NCBI GenBank assembly: GCA_000720805.1
Contig: JODI01000068.1
Location: 1 to 47,466 of the forward strand
Reading direction: 5' to 3'
DNA: 47,466 bases
DNA from: Streptomyces violaceoruber
Lineage (GTDB): Bacteria; Actinomycetota; Actinomycetes; Streptomycetales; Streptomycetaceae
Shown: piece after piece, positions 7,742 through 16,793 of the stretch
Layout: every line of letters begins with the position of its first letter
How positions within the stretch are numbered: the stretch's first letter is position 1
Position numbers and translations under genes: made by a program
The notes under the pieces: model-generated
Seen by the model: the letters and a program-made list of their open reading frames with translations, nothing else
Databases searched by the model: none
What the model was told of the DNA's origin: nothing

Positions 7742-8379
7742 ACGGGCTGAACTCCGAGGCGTTCGTCCTCTTCGGGCAGCACATCCTGTGGTCGGACATG
7801 ATCGGCAACATCCTCGGCCTGATCACCCTCGCCCTCGGCTGGCGCCGCTCCCTGTGGACCTGGCCGGTGCAGTTCCTGTCCGGCCTCGTCCTCTTCGGAG
7901 CCTTCTTCGGCCATCTGACCGGCAGCGCCGGCAAGCAGGCCGTCGTCATGGCCGTCGCCCTGTACGGCTGGTGGCAGTGGAACCGCAACAAGGGCCGGTC
8001 CGAGGACGGCCAGATCACCCCGCGCTTCGCCACCTGGCGCGAGCGCGCGGCCATGGCCGGCGCCGCCGCCGTCGGCACGATCGCGGTGGCCCTGCTGTTC
8101 AAGGCCTACCCGAGCCTGTCCTGGGACCCCTGGCCGGACGCCTACATCTTCGTCGGCACCATCGTCGCCATGTACGCCCAGGCGCGCACCATGGTCGAGT
8201 TCTGGTTCGCCTGGCTCCTCGTCGACCTCGTCGGCGTCCCCCTCAACTTCGCCAACGGCTACGCCTTCTCCGGCTTCGTCTACGTCATCTACGGCGCACT
8301 CGTCCTGTGGGGCATGCGCGACTGGTGGCTGCGCACCCGCAAGGACTCGCAGCCCGTCCTGGAAGGAGCGCCGGCATGA
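7738..8379 (+). CDS. ribM: RibM riboflavin transporter (PnuC-like/PnuX family)
   Basis: The 213-residue membrane protein has about six to seven hydrophobic segments and the PnuC-fold pattern: [38 protein letters not shown] and a C-terminal [26 protein letters not shown]. In Streptomyces davaonensis and corynebacteria the protein in this operon position (RibM/PnuX) facilitates riboflavin transport, and for roseoflavin producers also roseoflavin. Position between ribE and ribBA under the FMN riboswitch supports riboflavin rather than nicotinamide riboside as substrate. GTG at 7738 overlaps the ribE stop and its own TGA overlaps the ribBA ATG. Confidence 0.88.
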   Translation: MNGLNSEAFVLFGQHILWSDMIGNILGLITLALGWRRSLWTWPVQFLSGLVLFGAFFGHLTGSAGKQAVVMAVALYGWWQWNRNKGRSEDGQITPRFATWRERAAMAGAAAVGTIAVALLFKAYPSLSWDPWPDAYIFVGTIVAMYAQARTMVEFWFAWLLVDLVGVPLNFANGYAFSGFVYVIYGALVLWGMRDWWLRTRKDSQPVLEGAPA

Positions 8380-9665
8380 CGGCGGCACCGATCCTGTACA
8401 GCACCGACGGTTTCGAGGACTTCGCGCTCGACCCCATCGAGCAGGCCGTCGCGGACATCGCGGCCGGCCGGCCGATCGTGGTCGTCGACGACGAGGACCG
8501 GGAGAACGAGGGCGACCTCGTCGTGGCCGCCGAGAAGGTGACCCCGGAGATCGTCGCCTTCATGATGAGCGAGTGCCGCGGTCTGATCTGCGCCCCCATG
8601 GAGGGCGAGGAACTCGACCGGCTCCGACTGCCGCAGATGGTCCAGGACAACACCGAGTCGATGAAGACGGCGTTCACGGTCTCCGTGGACGCCACGGCCG
8701 CCCACGGTGTGAGCACCGGGATCTCGGCCTCCGACCGCGCCACCACGCTCCAACTCCTCGCGAGCGGTACGGCCGAGCCGTCGGACCTGGTCCGCCCCGG
8801 CCACATCTTCCCGCTGCGCGCCAAGTCCGGCGGCGTCCTGGCCCGCGACGGCCACACCGAGGCCGCCGTCGACCTCGCCCGCCTCGCGGGTCTGCGCCCG
8901 GCCGGCGCCATCGTCGAGATCGCCGGAGAGGACGGCCGTATGCTCCGGCTGCCCGAACTGGTCCCCTTCGCCCGCAAGCACGGCCTGACGATCATCTCCA
9001 TCGAGGACCTGATCGCCTACCGCCGCAGCTCCGAGCCCACCGTCCGCCGCGAGGCCGAGACCCGCCTGCCCACCCGGCACGGCGAGTTCACGGCGTACGG
9101 CTACCGCTCCACCGTCGACGGCGTCGAGCATGTCGCCCTGGTGCACGGTGAGATCGGCGACGGCGAGGACGTCCTGGTCCGCGTCCACTCCGAGTGCCTG
9201 ACCGGCGACATCTTCGGCTCCGCCCGCTGCGACTGCGGCCCCCAGCTCGACGCCTCCCTGGAACGCATCCAGAACGAGGGCAGGGGAGTGGTGGTCTACC
9301 TGCGCGGCCACGAGGGACGCGGCATCGGCCTGCTGTCGAAGCTGCGCGCCTACGAGCTCCAGGAGCAGGGTCACGACACCCTCGACGCCAACCTGGAACT
9401 CGGCCTGCCCGCCGACGCCCGGGACTACGGCGCCGGCGCGCAGATCCTCGAGGACCTGGGTGTCCGCAGCGTGCGTCTGATGACCAACAACCCCGACAAG
9501 ACCGACGCGCTCGTCCGCCACGGCCTCAAGGTCACCGGCCGCGAGCCGATGCCGGTACAGGCGGGCGAGCACAACCTCCGCTACCTGCGCACCAAGCGGG
9601 ACCGGATGGGGCACGACCTGCCCTGGCTGGAGACGACCCCCGTCTCCACCTGCGGCAACCAGTGA
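8376..9665 (+). CDS. ribBA: Bifunctional 3,4-dihydroxy-2-butanone-4-phosphate synthase / GTP cyclohydrolase II
   Basis: The 429-residue protein supplies both riboflavin precursors. The N-terminal DHBP synthase domain (about 15-215) shows [62 protein letters not shown]. The C-terminal cyclohydrolase II domain (about 225-415) shows [23 protein letters not shown], whose three Cys bind zinc, then [12 protein letters not shown] and [15 protein letters not shown] at 8376 is chosen over in-frame upstream codons because it is preceded by GGAAGGAG, fits the family length, and gives an ATGA overlap with ribM. The following ribH is 21 nt away. Confidence 0.96.
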   Translation: MTAAPILYSTDGFEDFALDPIEQAVADIAAGRPIVVVDDEDRENEGDLVVAAEKVTPEIVAFMMSECRGLICAPMEGEELDRLRLPQMVQDNTESMKTAFTVSVDATAAHGVSTGISASDRATTLQLLASGTAEPSDLVRPGHIFPLRAKSGGVLARDGHTEAAVDLARLAGLRPAGAIVEIAGEDGRMLRLPELVPFARKHGLTIISIEDLIAYRRSSEPTVRREAETRLPTRHGEFTAYGYRSTVDGVEHVALVHGEIGDGEDVLVRVHSECLTGDIFGSARCDCGPQLDASLERIQNEGRGVVVYLRGHEGRGIGLLSKLRAYELQEQGHDTLDANLELGLPADARDYGAGAQILEDLGVRSVRLMTNNPDKTDALVRHGLKVTGREPMPVQAGEHNLRYLRTKRDRMGHDLPWLETTPVSTCGNQ

Positions 9666-9686
9666 GCAAGACAAACAAGGAGAGAC

Positions 9687-10172
9687 GTGAGCGGCAAGGG
9701 TGCACCGGAACTGTCCGTACGCAATGTCGGAGACCTGCGGGTCGCCGTCATCGCGGCACAGTGGCACGAGAAGGTGATGGACGGTCTGGTGGACGGCGCC
9801 CTGCGCGCCCTGCACGACCTGGGGATCGACGAGCCGACCCTCCTTCGGGTCCCCGGCAGCTGGGAGCTCCCGGTCGTCGCCAAGGTCCTCGCGGGCCGCG
9901 GCTACGACGCGATCGTCGCCCTCGGTGTCGTCATCCGTGGCGGCACCCCCCACTTCGAGTACGTGTGCCAGGGCGTCACCCAGGGCCTGACCCAGGTCTC
10001 GGTCGACACCGGAGTCCCCGTCGGCTTCGGCCTCCTCACCTGCGACACCGAGGAACATGCCCTGGACCGGGCCGGCCTGGAGGGCTCCCACGAGGACAAG
10101 GGACACGAGGCGGTGACGGCCGCGGTGGCGACTGCGGCCACCCTCCGCTCAGTATCCGAACCGTGGCGCTGA
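9687..10172 (+). CDS. ribH: 6,7-dimethyl-8-ribityllumazine synthase
   Basis: The 161-residue enzyme condenses the butanone phosphate with the ribitylamino-pyrimidinedione to the lumazine that RibE converts to riboflavin; it assembles into large capsid-like oligomers in most bacteria. Motifs: [35 protein letters not shown] (substrate site), [24 protein letters not shown] with the catalytic His in TPHFEYV, and [23 protein letters not shown] at 9687 follows AAGGAGAG at close spacing. It is the last riboflavin gene here; hisE follows after 34 nt. Confidence 0.96.
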   Translation: MSGKGAPELSVRNVGDLRVAVIAAQWHEKVMDGLVDGALRALHDLGIDEPTLLRVPGSWELPVVAKVLAGRGYDAIVALGVVIRGGTPHFEYVCQGVTQGLTQVSVDTGVPVGFGLLTCDTEEHALDRAGLEGSHEDKGHEAVTAAVATAATLRSVSEPWR

Positions 10173-10206
10173 GGGCTGCGACACACCGCGTAGAGTGGGC
10201 GCCACC

Positions 10207-10479
10207 ATGTCCAATAAGACGTTCGAGGAGCTCTTCACCGAGCTCCAGCACAAGGCCGCCAACGGCGATCCCGCCACCTCCCGCACCGCAGAGCTGGTCG
10301 GCAAGGGCGTGCACGCCATCGGCAAGAAGGTCGTCGAGGAAGCCGCCGAAGTCTGGATGGCCGCCGAGTACGAGGGCAAGGAAGCGGCAGCCGAGGAGAT
10401 CTCGCAGCTGCTGTACCACGTCCAGGTGATGATGGTCGCCCGCGGCATCTCCCTGGACGACGTCTACGCCCACCTGTAA
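10207..10479 (+). CDS. hisE: Phosphoribosyl-ATP pyrophosphatase
   Basis: The 90-residue all-alpha enzyme hydrolyses phosphoribosyl-ATP to phosphoribosyl-AMP, the second step of histidine synthesis. The sequence has the MazG-like pattern [41 protein letters not shown], with the metal-binding acidic residues EEAAE and EEISQ. ATG at 10207 gives [10 protein letters not shown], the usual N-terminus; a GTG four codons earlier is possible but would add residues not usual in the family. No strong ribosome-binding site is visible. Adjacent hisG completes the first two steps; the remaining his genes are elsewhere. Confidence 0.95.
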   Translation: MSNKTFEELFTELQHKAANGDPATSRTAELVGKGVHAIGKKVVEEAAEVWMAAEYEGKEAAAEEISQLLYHVQVMMVARGISLDDVYAHL

Positions 10480-10524
10480 GCCGCACCCGTTCCCGCACAC
10501 CACCACGCAAAGGAAGCCGACCTC

Positions 10525-11382
10525 ATGCTGCGCATCGCCGTCCCCAACAAGGGTTCCCTGTCAGGACCTGCGGCGGAGATGCTGCATGAGGCCGGCTACC
10601 AGCAGCGCCGCGAGTCCAAGGAACTGCGGATCGTCGACCCGGAGAACGAGGTGGAGTTCTTCTACCTCCGCCCCCGTGACATCGCGATCTACGTCTCCTC
10701 CGGCAAGCTCGACATCGGCATCACCGGCCGTGACCTGCTGATCGACTCCGCCGCCAAGGCCGAGGAGATCCTCCCCCTCGGCTTCGCCCGCTCCACCTTC
10801 CGGTACGCCACCAAGCCGGGCACGGCGAACGGGGTGAAGGACCTGACCGGTATGACGGTCGCCACCTCCTACGAGGGGATCGTCGCGGGGCACCTCGCCG
10901 ACCACGGCATCGACGCCTCCGTCGTCCACCTCGACGGCGCCGTGGAGACCGCCATCGAGCTGGGAGTCGCCGAGGTCATCGCGGACGTCGTCGAGACCGG
11001 CACCAGCCTGCGCAACGCGGGCCTGGAGGTCATCGGCGAGCCGATCATGAAGTCCGAGGCCGTCGTGATCCGCCGCATCGGAGCGGAGGCCGACGACAGC
11101 GTCGAGTCGAAGGTGCAGCAGTTCCTGCGCCGCCTCCAGGGCGTCCTGGTCGCCCGGACGTACGTGATGATGGACTACGACTGCCGGGTCGAGCAGCTCG
11201 AGAAGGCCGTCGCCCTCACGCCGGGCCTGGAGTCCCCGACCGTCTCCCCGCTCCACAACGAAGGCTGGGTCGCCGTCCGCGCGATGGTCCCCGCCAAGGA
11301 AGCGCAGCGGATCATGGACGACCTGTACGACATCGGCGCACGGGCCATCCTGACGACGGCCATCCACGCCTGCCGTCTCTGA
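10525..11382 (+). CDS. hisG: ATP phosphoribosyltransferase, long form
   Basis: The 285-residue protein catalyses the committed step of histidine synthesis, ATP plus PRPP to phosphoribosyl-ATP. The catalytic part shows LRIAVPNKGSLSGPA, DIGITGRDLL, VATSYEGIVAGHL and VADVVETGTSLRNAGL (PRPP loop). The length and C-terminal segment (GLESPTVSPLHNEGWVAVRAMVPAKEAQRIMDDLYDIGARAI) show the histidine-binding ACT-like regulatory domain of the hisZ-independent long form, so feedback inhibition by histidine is expected. AAAGGAAG lies about 9 nt upstream of ATG 10525. Confidence 0.96.
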   Translation: MLRIAVPNKGSLSGPAAEMLHEAGYQQRRESKELRIVDPENEVEFFYLRPRDIAIYVSSGKLDIGITGRDLLIDSAAKAEEILPLGFARSTFRYATKPGTANGVKDLTGMTVATSYEGIVAGHLADHGIDASVVHLDGAVETAIELGVAEVIADVVETGTSLRNAGLEVIGEPIMKSEAVVIRRIGAEADDSVESKVQQFLRRLQGVLVARTYVMMDYDCRVEQLEKAVALTPGLESPTVSPLHNEGWVAVRAMVPAKEAQRIMDDLYDIGARAILTTAIHACRL

Positions 11383-11418
11383 GAAGCCGCACCAGAGCCG
11401 CACGAGAGCCACAGACCC

Positions 11419-11886
11419 ATGTCGGACCTGCCTCCGCTCCCCGTCACCTTCCGGCCGAACCGCACCCGCGCCGTCCTGCTGACCGCCGGCGTCGCGATTT
11501 TCGTGGTCATCACGACGATCGCGCTGCTGCTGGAGCAGCTCAGCCCCGGCGAACGCCTCAGCTTCGTGTTCACGGCCGCGATCCTGGCCGGCGTGCTGTT
11601 CCTGCTGTCCCGGCCGAAAGTCGTCGCCGACGAGTCCGGCGTCACCGTCGTCAACATCGCCGGCAGGCGCCGTCTGGCCTGGGCCGAGATCATCCAGGTG
11701 AACCTCCGCCCCGGCGACCCCTGGGTGTTCCTCAACCTCAGCGACGGCACCAGCCTGCCCGCGCTCGGCATCCAGCCGGGCATCGCGAAACAGCAGGCCA
11801 TCGCCGATGCCCGCGCCCTGCGAGCGCTCGCCGAGGCGCGCTCCACGGCCCGCCCCACGACCGGCCCCGACGAAGATCAGGGCTGA
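11419..11886 (+). CDS. Membrane protein with bacterial PH domain
   Basis: The 155-residue protein has an N-terminal PVTFRPNRTR motif, two hydrophobic segments (about residues 17-37 and 47-64), then a small beta-rich domain (PKVVADESGVTVVNIAGRRRLAWAEIIQVNLRPGDPWVFLNLSDGTSLPALGI). This arrangement is that of actinobacterial PH-domain membrane proteins commonly found next to hisG. The C-terminal tail is hydrophilic and probably cytoplasmic. Function unknown. It starts 36 nt after hisG, presumably in the same transcript, and a strong hairpin follows 50 nt after its stop. Confidence 0.8.
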   Translation: MSDLPPLPVTFRPNRTRAVLLTAGVAIFVVITTIALLLEQLSPGERLSFVFTAAILAGVLFLLSRPKVVADESGVTVVNIAGRRRLAWAEIIQVNLRPGDPWVFLNLSDGTSLPALGIQPGIAKQQAIADARALRALAEARSTARPTTGPDEDQG

Positions 11887-11936
11887 CTCGGGGCCTTCCA
11901 CCCTGCCGCAGTGGCGGGTGTCTTGATTAATCTGGT

Positions 11937-11965
11937 GGCGGAGGCGTATTCGCTGCGCCTCCGCC
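11937..11965 (+). terminator. Hairpin ending the rib-his-PH transcript
   Basis: Perfect 10-bp stem GGCGGAGGCG (11937-11946) with CGCCTCCGCC (11956-11965) and a 9-nt loop, 50 nt after the PH-protein stop. No long T tract follows, as is usual in Streptomyces. Confidence 0.65.
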
Positions 11966-12071
11966 CTTGCGCGCCACCCGGCGCCCAGGGGTTCCTGCTA
12001 CGCGAGGAGTGACCCTCTCCGGCGATGGACGGATCGTCCTGTAGTACCTGCGCCGCCCCCTGCCGACATAC

Positions 12072-12097
12072 CGCGGACTGTGACCTTGCGGTCCGCG
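12072..12097 (+). other. Leader hairpin before CBS-domain gene pair
   Basis: A 7-bp stem CGCGGAC (12072-12078) / GTCCGCG (12091-12097) ends 7 nt before the GGAGG (12105-12109) that serves ATG 12120. The leader 11966-12119 contains no gene and may fold further. Whether the hairpin regulates translation is unknown. Confidence 0.35.
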
Positions 12098-12119
12098 TGT
12101 ACGCGGAGGCGGCGGCATC

Positions 12120-13454
12120 ATGACCATCCCCCTGCTGCTCCTCGGAGCGGCGTTCCTGCTGATTCTCGCCAACGGTTTCTTCGTGGCGGCCGAGTTCGGC
12201 CTGGTGACGGTCGAGCCGACGGACGCCGAGAAGGCGGCCGCCGAGGGCGACCGACGGGCCCGTACGGTCGTCGAGTCCCTCAAGCAGCTGTCCTTCCAGC
12301 TCTCCGGCACCCAGCTCGGCATCACCATCACCTCGCTCGTCGTCGGCATGCTCGCAGAACCGGCGCTCGCCGAGCTGCTGCGCGGTCCCATTTCCGCGAC
12401 CGGCCTCCCCGAGGGCGGTGTCTCCGGTGTCGCCGTGGTCGTCGGCATGCTGCTGGCTTCGGCCGTGCAGATGGTGATCGGCGAACTCGTGCCCAAGAAC
12501 TGGGCGGTCTCCAAGCCCATGCAGGTCGCGCGGTTCGTCGCCGGCCCGCAACACGCCTTCGCCCGGCTGTTCCACCCGGTGATCGCCACGCTGAACGCGG
12601 TCGCCAACCGGCTGGTCCGCACCCTGGGCGTCGAGCCCGCCGAGGAGCTGGCCTCCGCCCGCACCCCCGGCGAGCTGGTCTCCCTGGCCCGGCACTCGGC
12701 GCAGGCCGGCGCCCTGGAACAGGACACCGCGGACCTCTTCGTACGGACGCTGTCGCTGGCCGAGCTGACCGCGCAGCACGTGATGACCCCGCGCGTGAAG
12801 GTCAGCGCGCTGCAGTCGTCGGCGACCGCCGAGGACGTGGTCAACCTGACCCGCGCCACCGGCCTGTCCCGCTTCCCCGTCTACCGGGAGAAGATCGACG
12901 AAATCGTCGGCATGGTGCACCTCAAGGACGCGCTCGCGGTGCCCGTACGGGAGCGTCTGCACACTCCCGTGGGACGCATCGCCCGACCGGCGCTGCTCGT
13001 GCCCGAGACACTTCCCGTGCAGCCGCTGCTCACCCGGTTGCGCAGCGAGCAGCCCATCGCCGTCGTCGTCGACGAGTACGGCGGCACGGCCGGCGTGGTC
13101 ACACTGGAGGACATCGTCGAGGAGATCGTCGGCGAGGTCCGCGACGAGCACGACGGGCAGGACCTGCCGGAACTCGCGGCAGTCCCGGCGGAGGACGGCA
13201 GGCTCGCCTGGGAGGCCGACGGCAGCTGCCGGGTCGACATCCTGCAGCGCATCGGCCTCGACGTGCCCGAGGGGCCGTACGAGACCGTCGCCGGCCTGGT
13301 CGCCGATCTGCTCGGCCGGATCCCGGCCGTCGGTGACAGGGCCGAACTGCCTGGCTGGCGGCTGACCGTGCGCCAGGTCGGGCACTACCGGGCGGAGCAG
13401 GTGCGCCTGGTCCGGACGACCCCGGCGGTGAACGTCATGGAGGCCGTCCGATGA
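12120..13454 (+). CDS. CNNM/CorC-type hemolysin family protein with CBS domains
   Basis: The 444-residue protein has an N-terminal DUF21/CNNM transmembrane domain of about four segments (LLLLGAAFLLILANGFFVAAEFGLVTVE; TQLGITITSLVVGML; VVVGMLLASAVQMVIGELVPKNWAVSKP). A CBS pair follows at about 220-350 (MTPRVKVSAL; IAVVVDEYGGTAGVVTLEDIVEEIVGEVRDEHD). A C-terminal CorC_HlyC domain completes it (WEADGSCRVDILQRIGLDVPEGPYETVAGLVADLLGRIP). The ANGFFVAAEF and GELVPKNWA motifs are typical. Relatives are linked to magnesium export or homeostasis; the old name hemolysin is historical. ATG 12120 follows GGAGG. The stop overlaps the next paralogue by 4 bp, suggesting a heteromeric pair. Confidence 0.85.
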   Translation: MTIPLLLLGAAFLLILANGFFVAAEFGLVTVEPTDAEKAAAEGDRRARTVVESLKQLSFQLSGTQLGITITSLVVGMLAEPALAELLRGPISATGLPEGGVSGVAVVVGMLLASAVQMVIGELVPKNWAVSKPMQVARFVAGPQHAFARLFHPVIATLNAVANRLVRTLGVEPAEELASARTPGELVSLARHSAQAGALEQDTADLFVRTLSLAELTAQHVMTPRVKVSALQSSATAEDVVNLTRATGLSRFPVYREKIDEIVGMVHLKDALAVPVRERLHTPVGRIARPALLVPETLPVQPLLTRLRSEQPIAVVVDEYGGTAGVVTLEDIVEEIVGEVRDEHDGQDLPELAAVPAEDGRLAWEADGSCRVDILQRIGLDVPEGPYETVAGLVADLLGRIPAVGDRAELPGWRLTVRQVGHYRAEQVRLVRTTPAVNVMEAVR

Positions 13455-14536
13455 GCGTGCTCCAGCTCCTGTTCGCCGCGCTGCTCGTGCTCGCCAACGG
13501 CTTCTTCGTCGGTGCCGAGTTCGCGCTCGTCTCCGTCCGCCGCAGCCAGATCGAACCGCTCGGCACCACCCGCGCCCGGCAGGTCCTGTACGGCCTGGAG
13601 CGGCTGCCGCAGATGATGGCGGCCGCGCAGTTCGGCATCACCGTCTGCTCGCTGACCCTGGGCGCGGTGGCCGAACCGACGGTCGCGCATCTGCTGGAGC
13701 CGGTGTTCGAGTGGATCCACCTGCCGCACGGCATGATCCACCCCCTCGGCTACGTCATCGCGCTCGTCGCGGTCGTCTTCTTCCACCTCGTCATCGGCGA
13801 GATGGTCCCGAAGAACCTGGCGATGGCGGCCCCGGAGAAGGCCGCACTGTGGCTCAGCCCCGGTCTGGTCGCCTTCGCCCGCGTGTGCAGGCCGATCACC
13901 GTCGCCCTCGGCGCCTGCGCCCAGGCGATCCTGCGGCTCTTCCACGTCGAGCCCAAGGACGAGGTCGAGGCCGTCTTCACCAGCGAACAGCTCAACCGCC
14001 TGGTGGAGGACTCCGGCCAGGCCGGCCTGCTCGACCCCGAGGAGCAGGAACGTCTGGAGGACGCTCTGGAGCTGGGCTCCCGCCCGGTGACGGACGTCCT
14101 GCTGGGCCGCGAGTCACTGGTCACGGTCAGCCCCTCGGTCACCCCCGGCCAGATCGTCGAGCTCACCGCCCGCACCGGGTACTCCCGCTTCCCGGTCGCC
14201 GCGGAGAACGGCGCTTTCATGGGCTATCTCCATGTGAAGGACGTCCTCGACCTGGAGGACTCCGAACGGGCGGTACCGCAGCAGGTGTGGCGGCCGATGA
14301 CGACCCTCAGGTCCGAGCTCCCGCTGGACGACGCGCTCACGGTGATGCGCCGGGCCGCGACCCATCTCGCCCAGGTGGCGGACGCGTCCGGCAGGGTACT
14401 GGGCCTGGTCGCGCTGGAGGACGTACTGGAACTCCTGGTGGGCGAGGTCCGGGACCCCGCCCACCGGGAGGTCCCGGAGGTGCGGGTGACGGAACCAAGG
14501 GCAAGCGGCGCCCAGGAGGAGGCACTGGCCGGCTGA
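13451..14536 (+). CDS. CNNM-type CBS-domain membrane protein, second paralogue
   Basis: The 361-residue paralogue of the preceding gene has the same CNNM membrane domain (LLVLANGFFVGAEFALVSVRRSQIEPL; QFGITVCSLTLGAV; VFFHLVIGEMVPKNLAMA) and a CBS pair (ESLVTVSPSVTPGQIVELTARTGYSRFPVA; LGLVALEDVLELLVGEVRD). It lacks the C-terminal CorC_HlyC domain present in its partner, so it is shorter. Start ATG overlaps the upstream stop (ATGA), indicating coupled translation and probably a complex of the two. Predicted role: divalent cation, probably magnesium, transport or sensing at the cytoplasmic membrane. Confidence 0.83.
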   Translation: MSVLQLLFAALLVLANGFFVGAEFALVSVRRSQIEPLGTTRARQVLYGLERLPQMMAAAQFGITVCSLTLGAVAEPTVAHLLEPVFEWIHLPHGMIHPLGYVIALVAVVFFHLVIGEMVPKNLAMAAPEKAALWLSPGLVAFARVCRPITVALGACAQAILRLFHVEPKDEVEAVFTSEQLNRLVEDSGQAGLLDPEEQERLEDALELGSRPVTDVLLGRESLVTVSPSVTPGQIVELTARTGYSRFPVAAENGAFMGYLHVKDVLDLEDSERAVPQQVWRPMTTLRSELPLDDALTVMRRAATHLAQVADASGRVLGLVALEDVLELLVGEVRDPAHREVPEVRVTEPRASGAQEEALAG

Positions 14537-14930
14537 CGCGGGGGCGCCGACGCCGCACCCCCACATCTCCTGGTGGTCCGGTGCCCGGCGCGGCGCCCAC
14601 CCGACACGGGCACTCGCGGTCGCCGACAGTCGTGCCGCTTGGACGGCCGCTACCCGGTTGCGGCGTTCGCGCCCGCAGCCGCGACCGTGGGTGATCGAGT
14701 CGCTGGGGCGGTGCCCACTCGGCGGTGGTGTGCGCGGTGCTGTGGCTGCGGGCGGTCGGGGTGGCGCCCACCGGGTAGGGGGCACGTATCCCGTGCGGGC
14801 TCTGGCAGTCGCGGGCAGTCGTGCCACGGGGGGACGGGGGCTTCAACCGAGCGAAGCCAAGCGGGGAGGGGGAGGCTCCCGCCGATGCCTGCGAATGACC
14901 CCACCCGGCGTCATGCCCGGCGGGCGCCTC
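14537..14930. other. 394-bp convergent intergenic region without gene
   Basis: Between the CNNM pair and the AAA ATPase gene, both ending here. No credible gene is seen. It contains an imperfect inverted repeat GCCCGCAGCCGC (14671-14682) / GTGGCTGCGGGC (14742-14753; 11 of 12 paired) and a repeated CAGTCGTGCC near 14628 and 14817. It looks like a repeat-bearing termination region. Confidence 0.4.
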
Positions 14931-16793
14931 TCACATCGCCGACGGATCCTGCGGCCCCCGTCCCGAAAGCACCTCTCCGTACGCCTGCATCAGGTCGGGA
15001 AGCCGAAGGGTCGACAAGTCGTCCCGCGTCAGCATCGCCGGATACGTCGACAGCCGCAGATCCCGATACGCACAGCTCTTCTCGTACAGCGTGCGCAGGA
15101 ACCGCCCGTTGCCCAGCTCGTCGATCCACCCCTGGTCGACCACGTGCCCGGCGATGGAGCGCAGCTCGTCCAGCGCCTCCTCGTCCCACACGTCACCGTT
15201 CTCCTCGGCCAGCACCTCGCCGATGGAGGTGAGTTCGAGGGGACGGTAGGAGGGAAAGTCGACGCGGGTCGTGAAGCGGGACGACAGTCCCGGGTTGGCG
15301 GTCAGCAGCCGGTCCATGCCCTCCGGATAGCCGGCCAGGATCACCACGAGGTGGTCCCGGTTGTCCTCGGCCCGCTTCAGCAGCACCTGCAATGCCTCGT
15401 CGCCGTACGCGTCGCCCTTGCCGTACCCGGAGTTGGACAGCGAGTACGCCTCGTCGACGAACAGCACCCCACCGAGCGCGGAGTCGATCAGTTCGTTGGC
15501 CTTCACCGCCGTCTGACCGAGGTACTCGCCGACCAGGTCCGCCCGCTGCGCCTCCACCAGATGGTCACCGCCGAGCAGCCCGAGGGCGTAGAAGACCCGG
15601 CCGAGGATGCGGGCCACCGTGGTCTTGCCGGTGCCGGACGGGCCGGAGAAGACGAAGTGCCGCTTCGGCGGCTGGACCGGCAGACCCTGCCCGGAGCGCA
15701 GCCGGGCCATGTTCAACTGCGCGGACAGCGCCTTTACTTGGCGCTTCACCGGCTCCAGACCCACCATGCGCTCCAGCTCGGCGAGCGCCTCTTCGAGCAA
15801 CGCCGGATCGGTCGGCCCGGCGGGCAGCGACGGCGAGGACACGAGCTTCTCGCGCACCGCCGGGTCGGTCACCGACGACAGCGCGGCGGAGGCCGGCAGA
15901 TCCGGCTCCGTCAGCTTCAGCTCGCGGCCCTCGGCGCCGAGGAGCAGGTCGGGGCCGTCGGGGCTGTCCATCATGTCCTGCCCGGCCCCGGTGAGCGTGA
16001 TCGCCGCGAGATCGGCGGACTCGTCGTACCCGTCGCCCTCGGAGATCGCGGCGAGCCGGGCCGAGGTGTCCATGAAGGCGGGGTCCACGCGGTGCACGGC
16101 CCGGTAGAGCGGAAGGGCGGCGGCGGAGCGGCCGGTGCCCTCGTGGGCGCGGGCCAGCCAGTAGCGCAGCTCCTTGCGCTGCGGTTGCTCGCTGCGGCAG
16201 CGCATCAGCGCCGCCGACAGCAGCGGTTCGGCCTGCCCGTACATCTCCAGCCGGACCCGGGCCATGCCGCCGAACAGACCGGCCTCGATGCCGAGCAGGG
16301 GGTCGTTGATCAGCGGGTCGGTGTGCCGGACCAGTTGTTCCCAGTCCTTGACGAGGTAGGCACGGCAGGCGTGCAGGAACCGGACCTGGGGGTCGGTGTC
16401 CACCGGCGGCAGGCCCGCGAGGGCCCGGTCGAGTTCCGGGACGTGCCGTCCGTCCAGCCAGTGCGAGGCGTGCGCGAGCAGCAGATCACGCGGGCTCTCC
16501 AGCACCGGTTGCACCCACCAGCCCAACCAGTACCAGGAGTTGAGGGTGCGACGATGCCGGGTGCGCTGTTCGCCGAAGCGGTCCCGGTGCCGGAACATCC
16601 GCAGCAGCGCGGTCGTCGTGTCGACGCGCAGCGCGTGCAGTCCGAGCCAGCCGTCGGCCATCCCGGGATCGATCCGCACCGCGGTGCGGAACTCCTCCTC
16701 CGCCTGTGGATAGGCCCCCATCGTGTAGGCGTCCACGCCTCGCAGCCAGGCGAGGTCGGCCGGGGCCTCGGGGCCCCGCGTGCCGAAATCCAT
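14931..16793 (-). CDS. EccA/CbxX-like AAA+ ATPase with TPR-like N-terminus
   Basis: The roughly 620-residue cytoplasmic protein has an N-terminal helical TPR-like region (about 1-280; GVDAYTMGAYPQAEEEFRTAVRIDPGMADGWLGLHAL) and a C-terminal CbxX/CfqX AAA+ module. Walker A is GPSGTGKTT near residue 382; Walker B is GVLFVDEAYSL near 440; sensor 1 and the arginine region are GYPEGMDRLLTANPGLSSRFTTRVDFPSY. This is the architecture of EccA, the ATPase of ESX/type VII secretion, but no esx, eccB, eccC or eccD gene lies nearby. ATG 16793 is preferred because GGGGGA lies 4 nt before it; a GTG at 16805 is the alternative. Confidence 0.82.
   Translation of the reverse strand: MDFGTRGPEAPADLAWLRGVDAYTMGAYPQAEEEFRTAVRIDPGMADGWLGLHALRVDTTTALLRMFRHRDRFGEQRTRHRRTLNSWYWLGWWVQPVLESPRDLLLAHASHWLDGRHVPELDRALAGLPPVDTDPQVRFLHACRAYLVKDWEQLVRHTDPLINDPLLGIEAGLFGGMARVRLEMYGQAEPLLSAALMRCRSEQPQRKELRYWLARAHEGTGRSAAALPLYRAVHRVDPAFMDTSARLAAISEGDGYDESADLAAITLTGAGQDMMDSPDGPDLLLGAEGRELKLTEPDLPASAALSSVTDPAVREKLVSSPSLPAGPTDPALLEEALAELERMVGLEPVKRQVKALSAQLNMARLRSGQGLPVQPPKRHFVFSGPSGTGKTTVARILGRVFYALGLLGGDHLVEAQRADLVGEYLGQTAVKANELIDSALGGVLFVDEAYSLSNSGYGKGDAYGDEALQVLLKRAEDNRDHLVVILAGYPEGMDRLLTANPGLSSRFTTRVDFPSYRPLELTSIGEVLAEENGDVWDEEALDELRSIAGHVVDQGWIDELGNGRFLRTLYEKSCAYRDLRLSTYPAMLTRDDLSTLRLPDLMQAYGEVLSGRGPQDPSAM

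Noticed and set aside
11966..12119. M-box magnesium or yybP-ykoY riboswitch before the CNNM genes
   Set aside because: I could not place the conserved core blocks of either class, so only an unspecific leader hairpin is reported.
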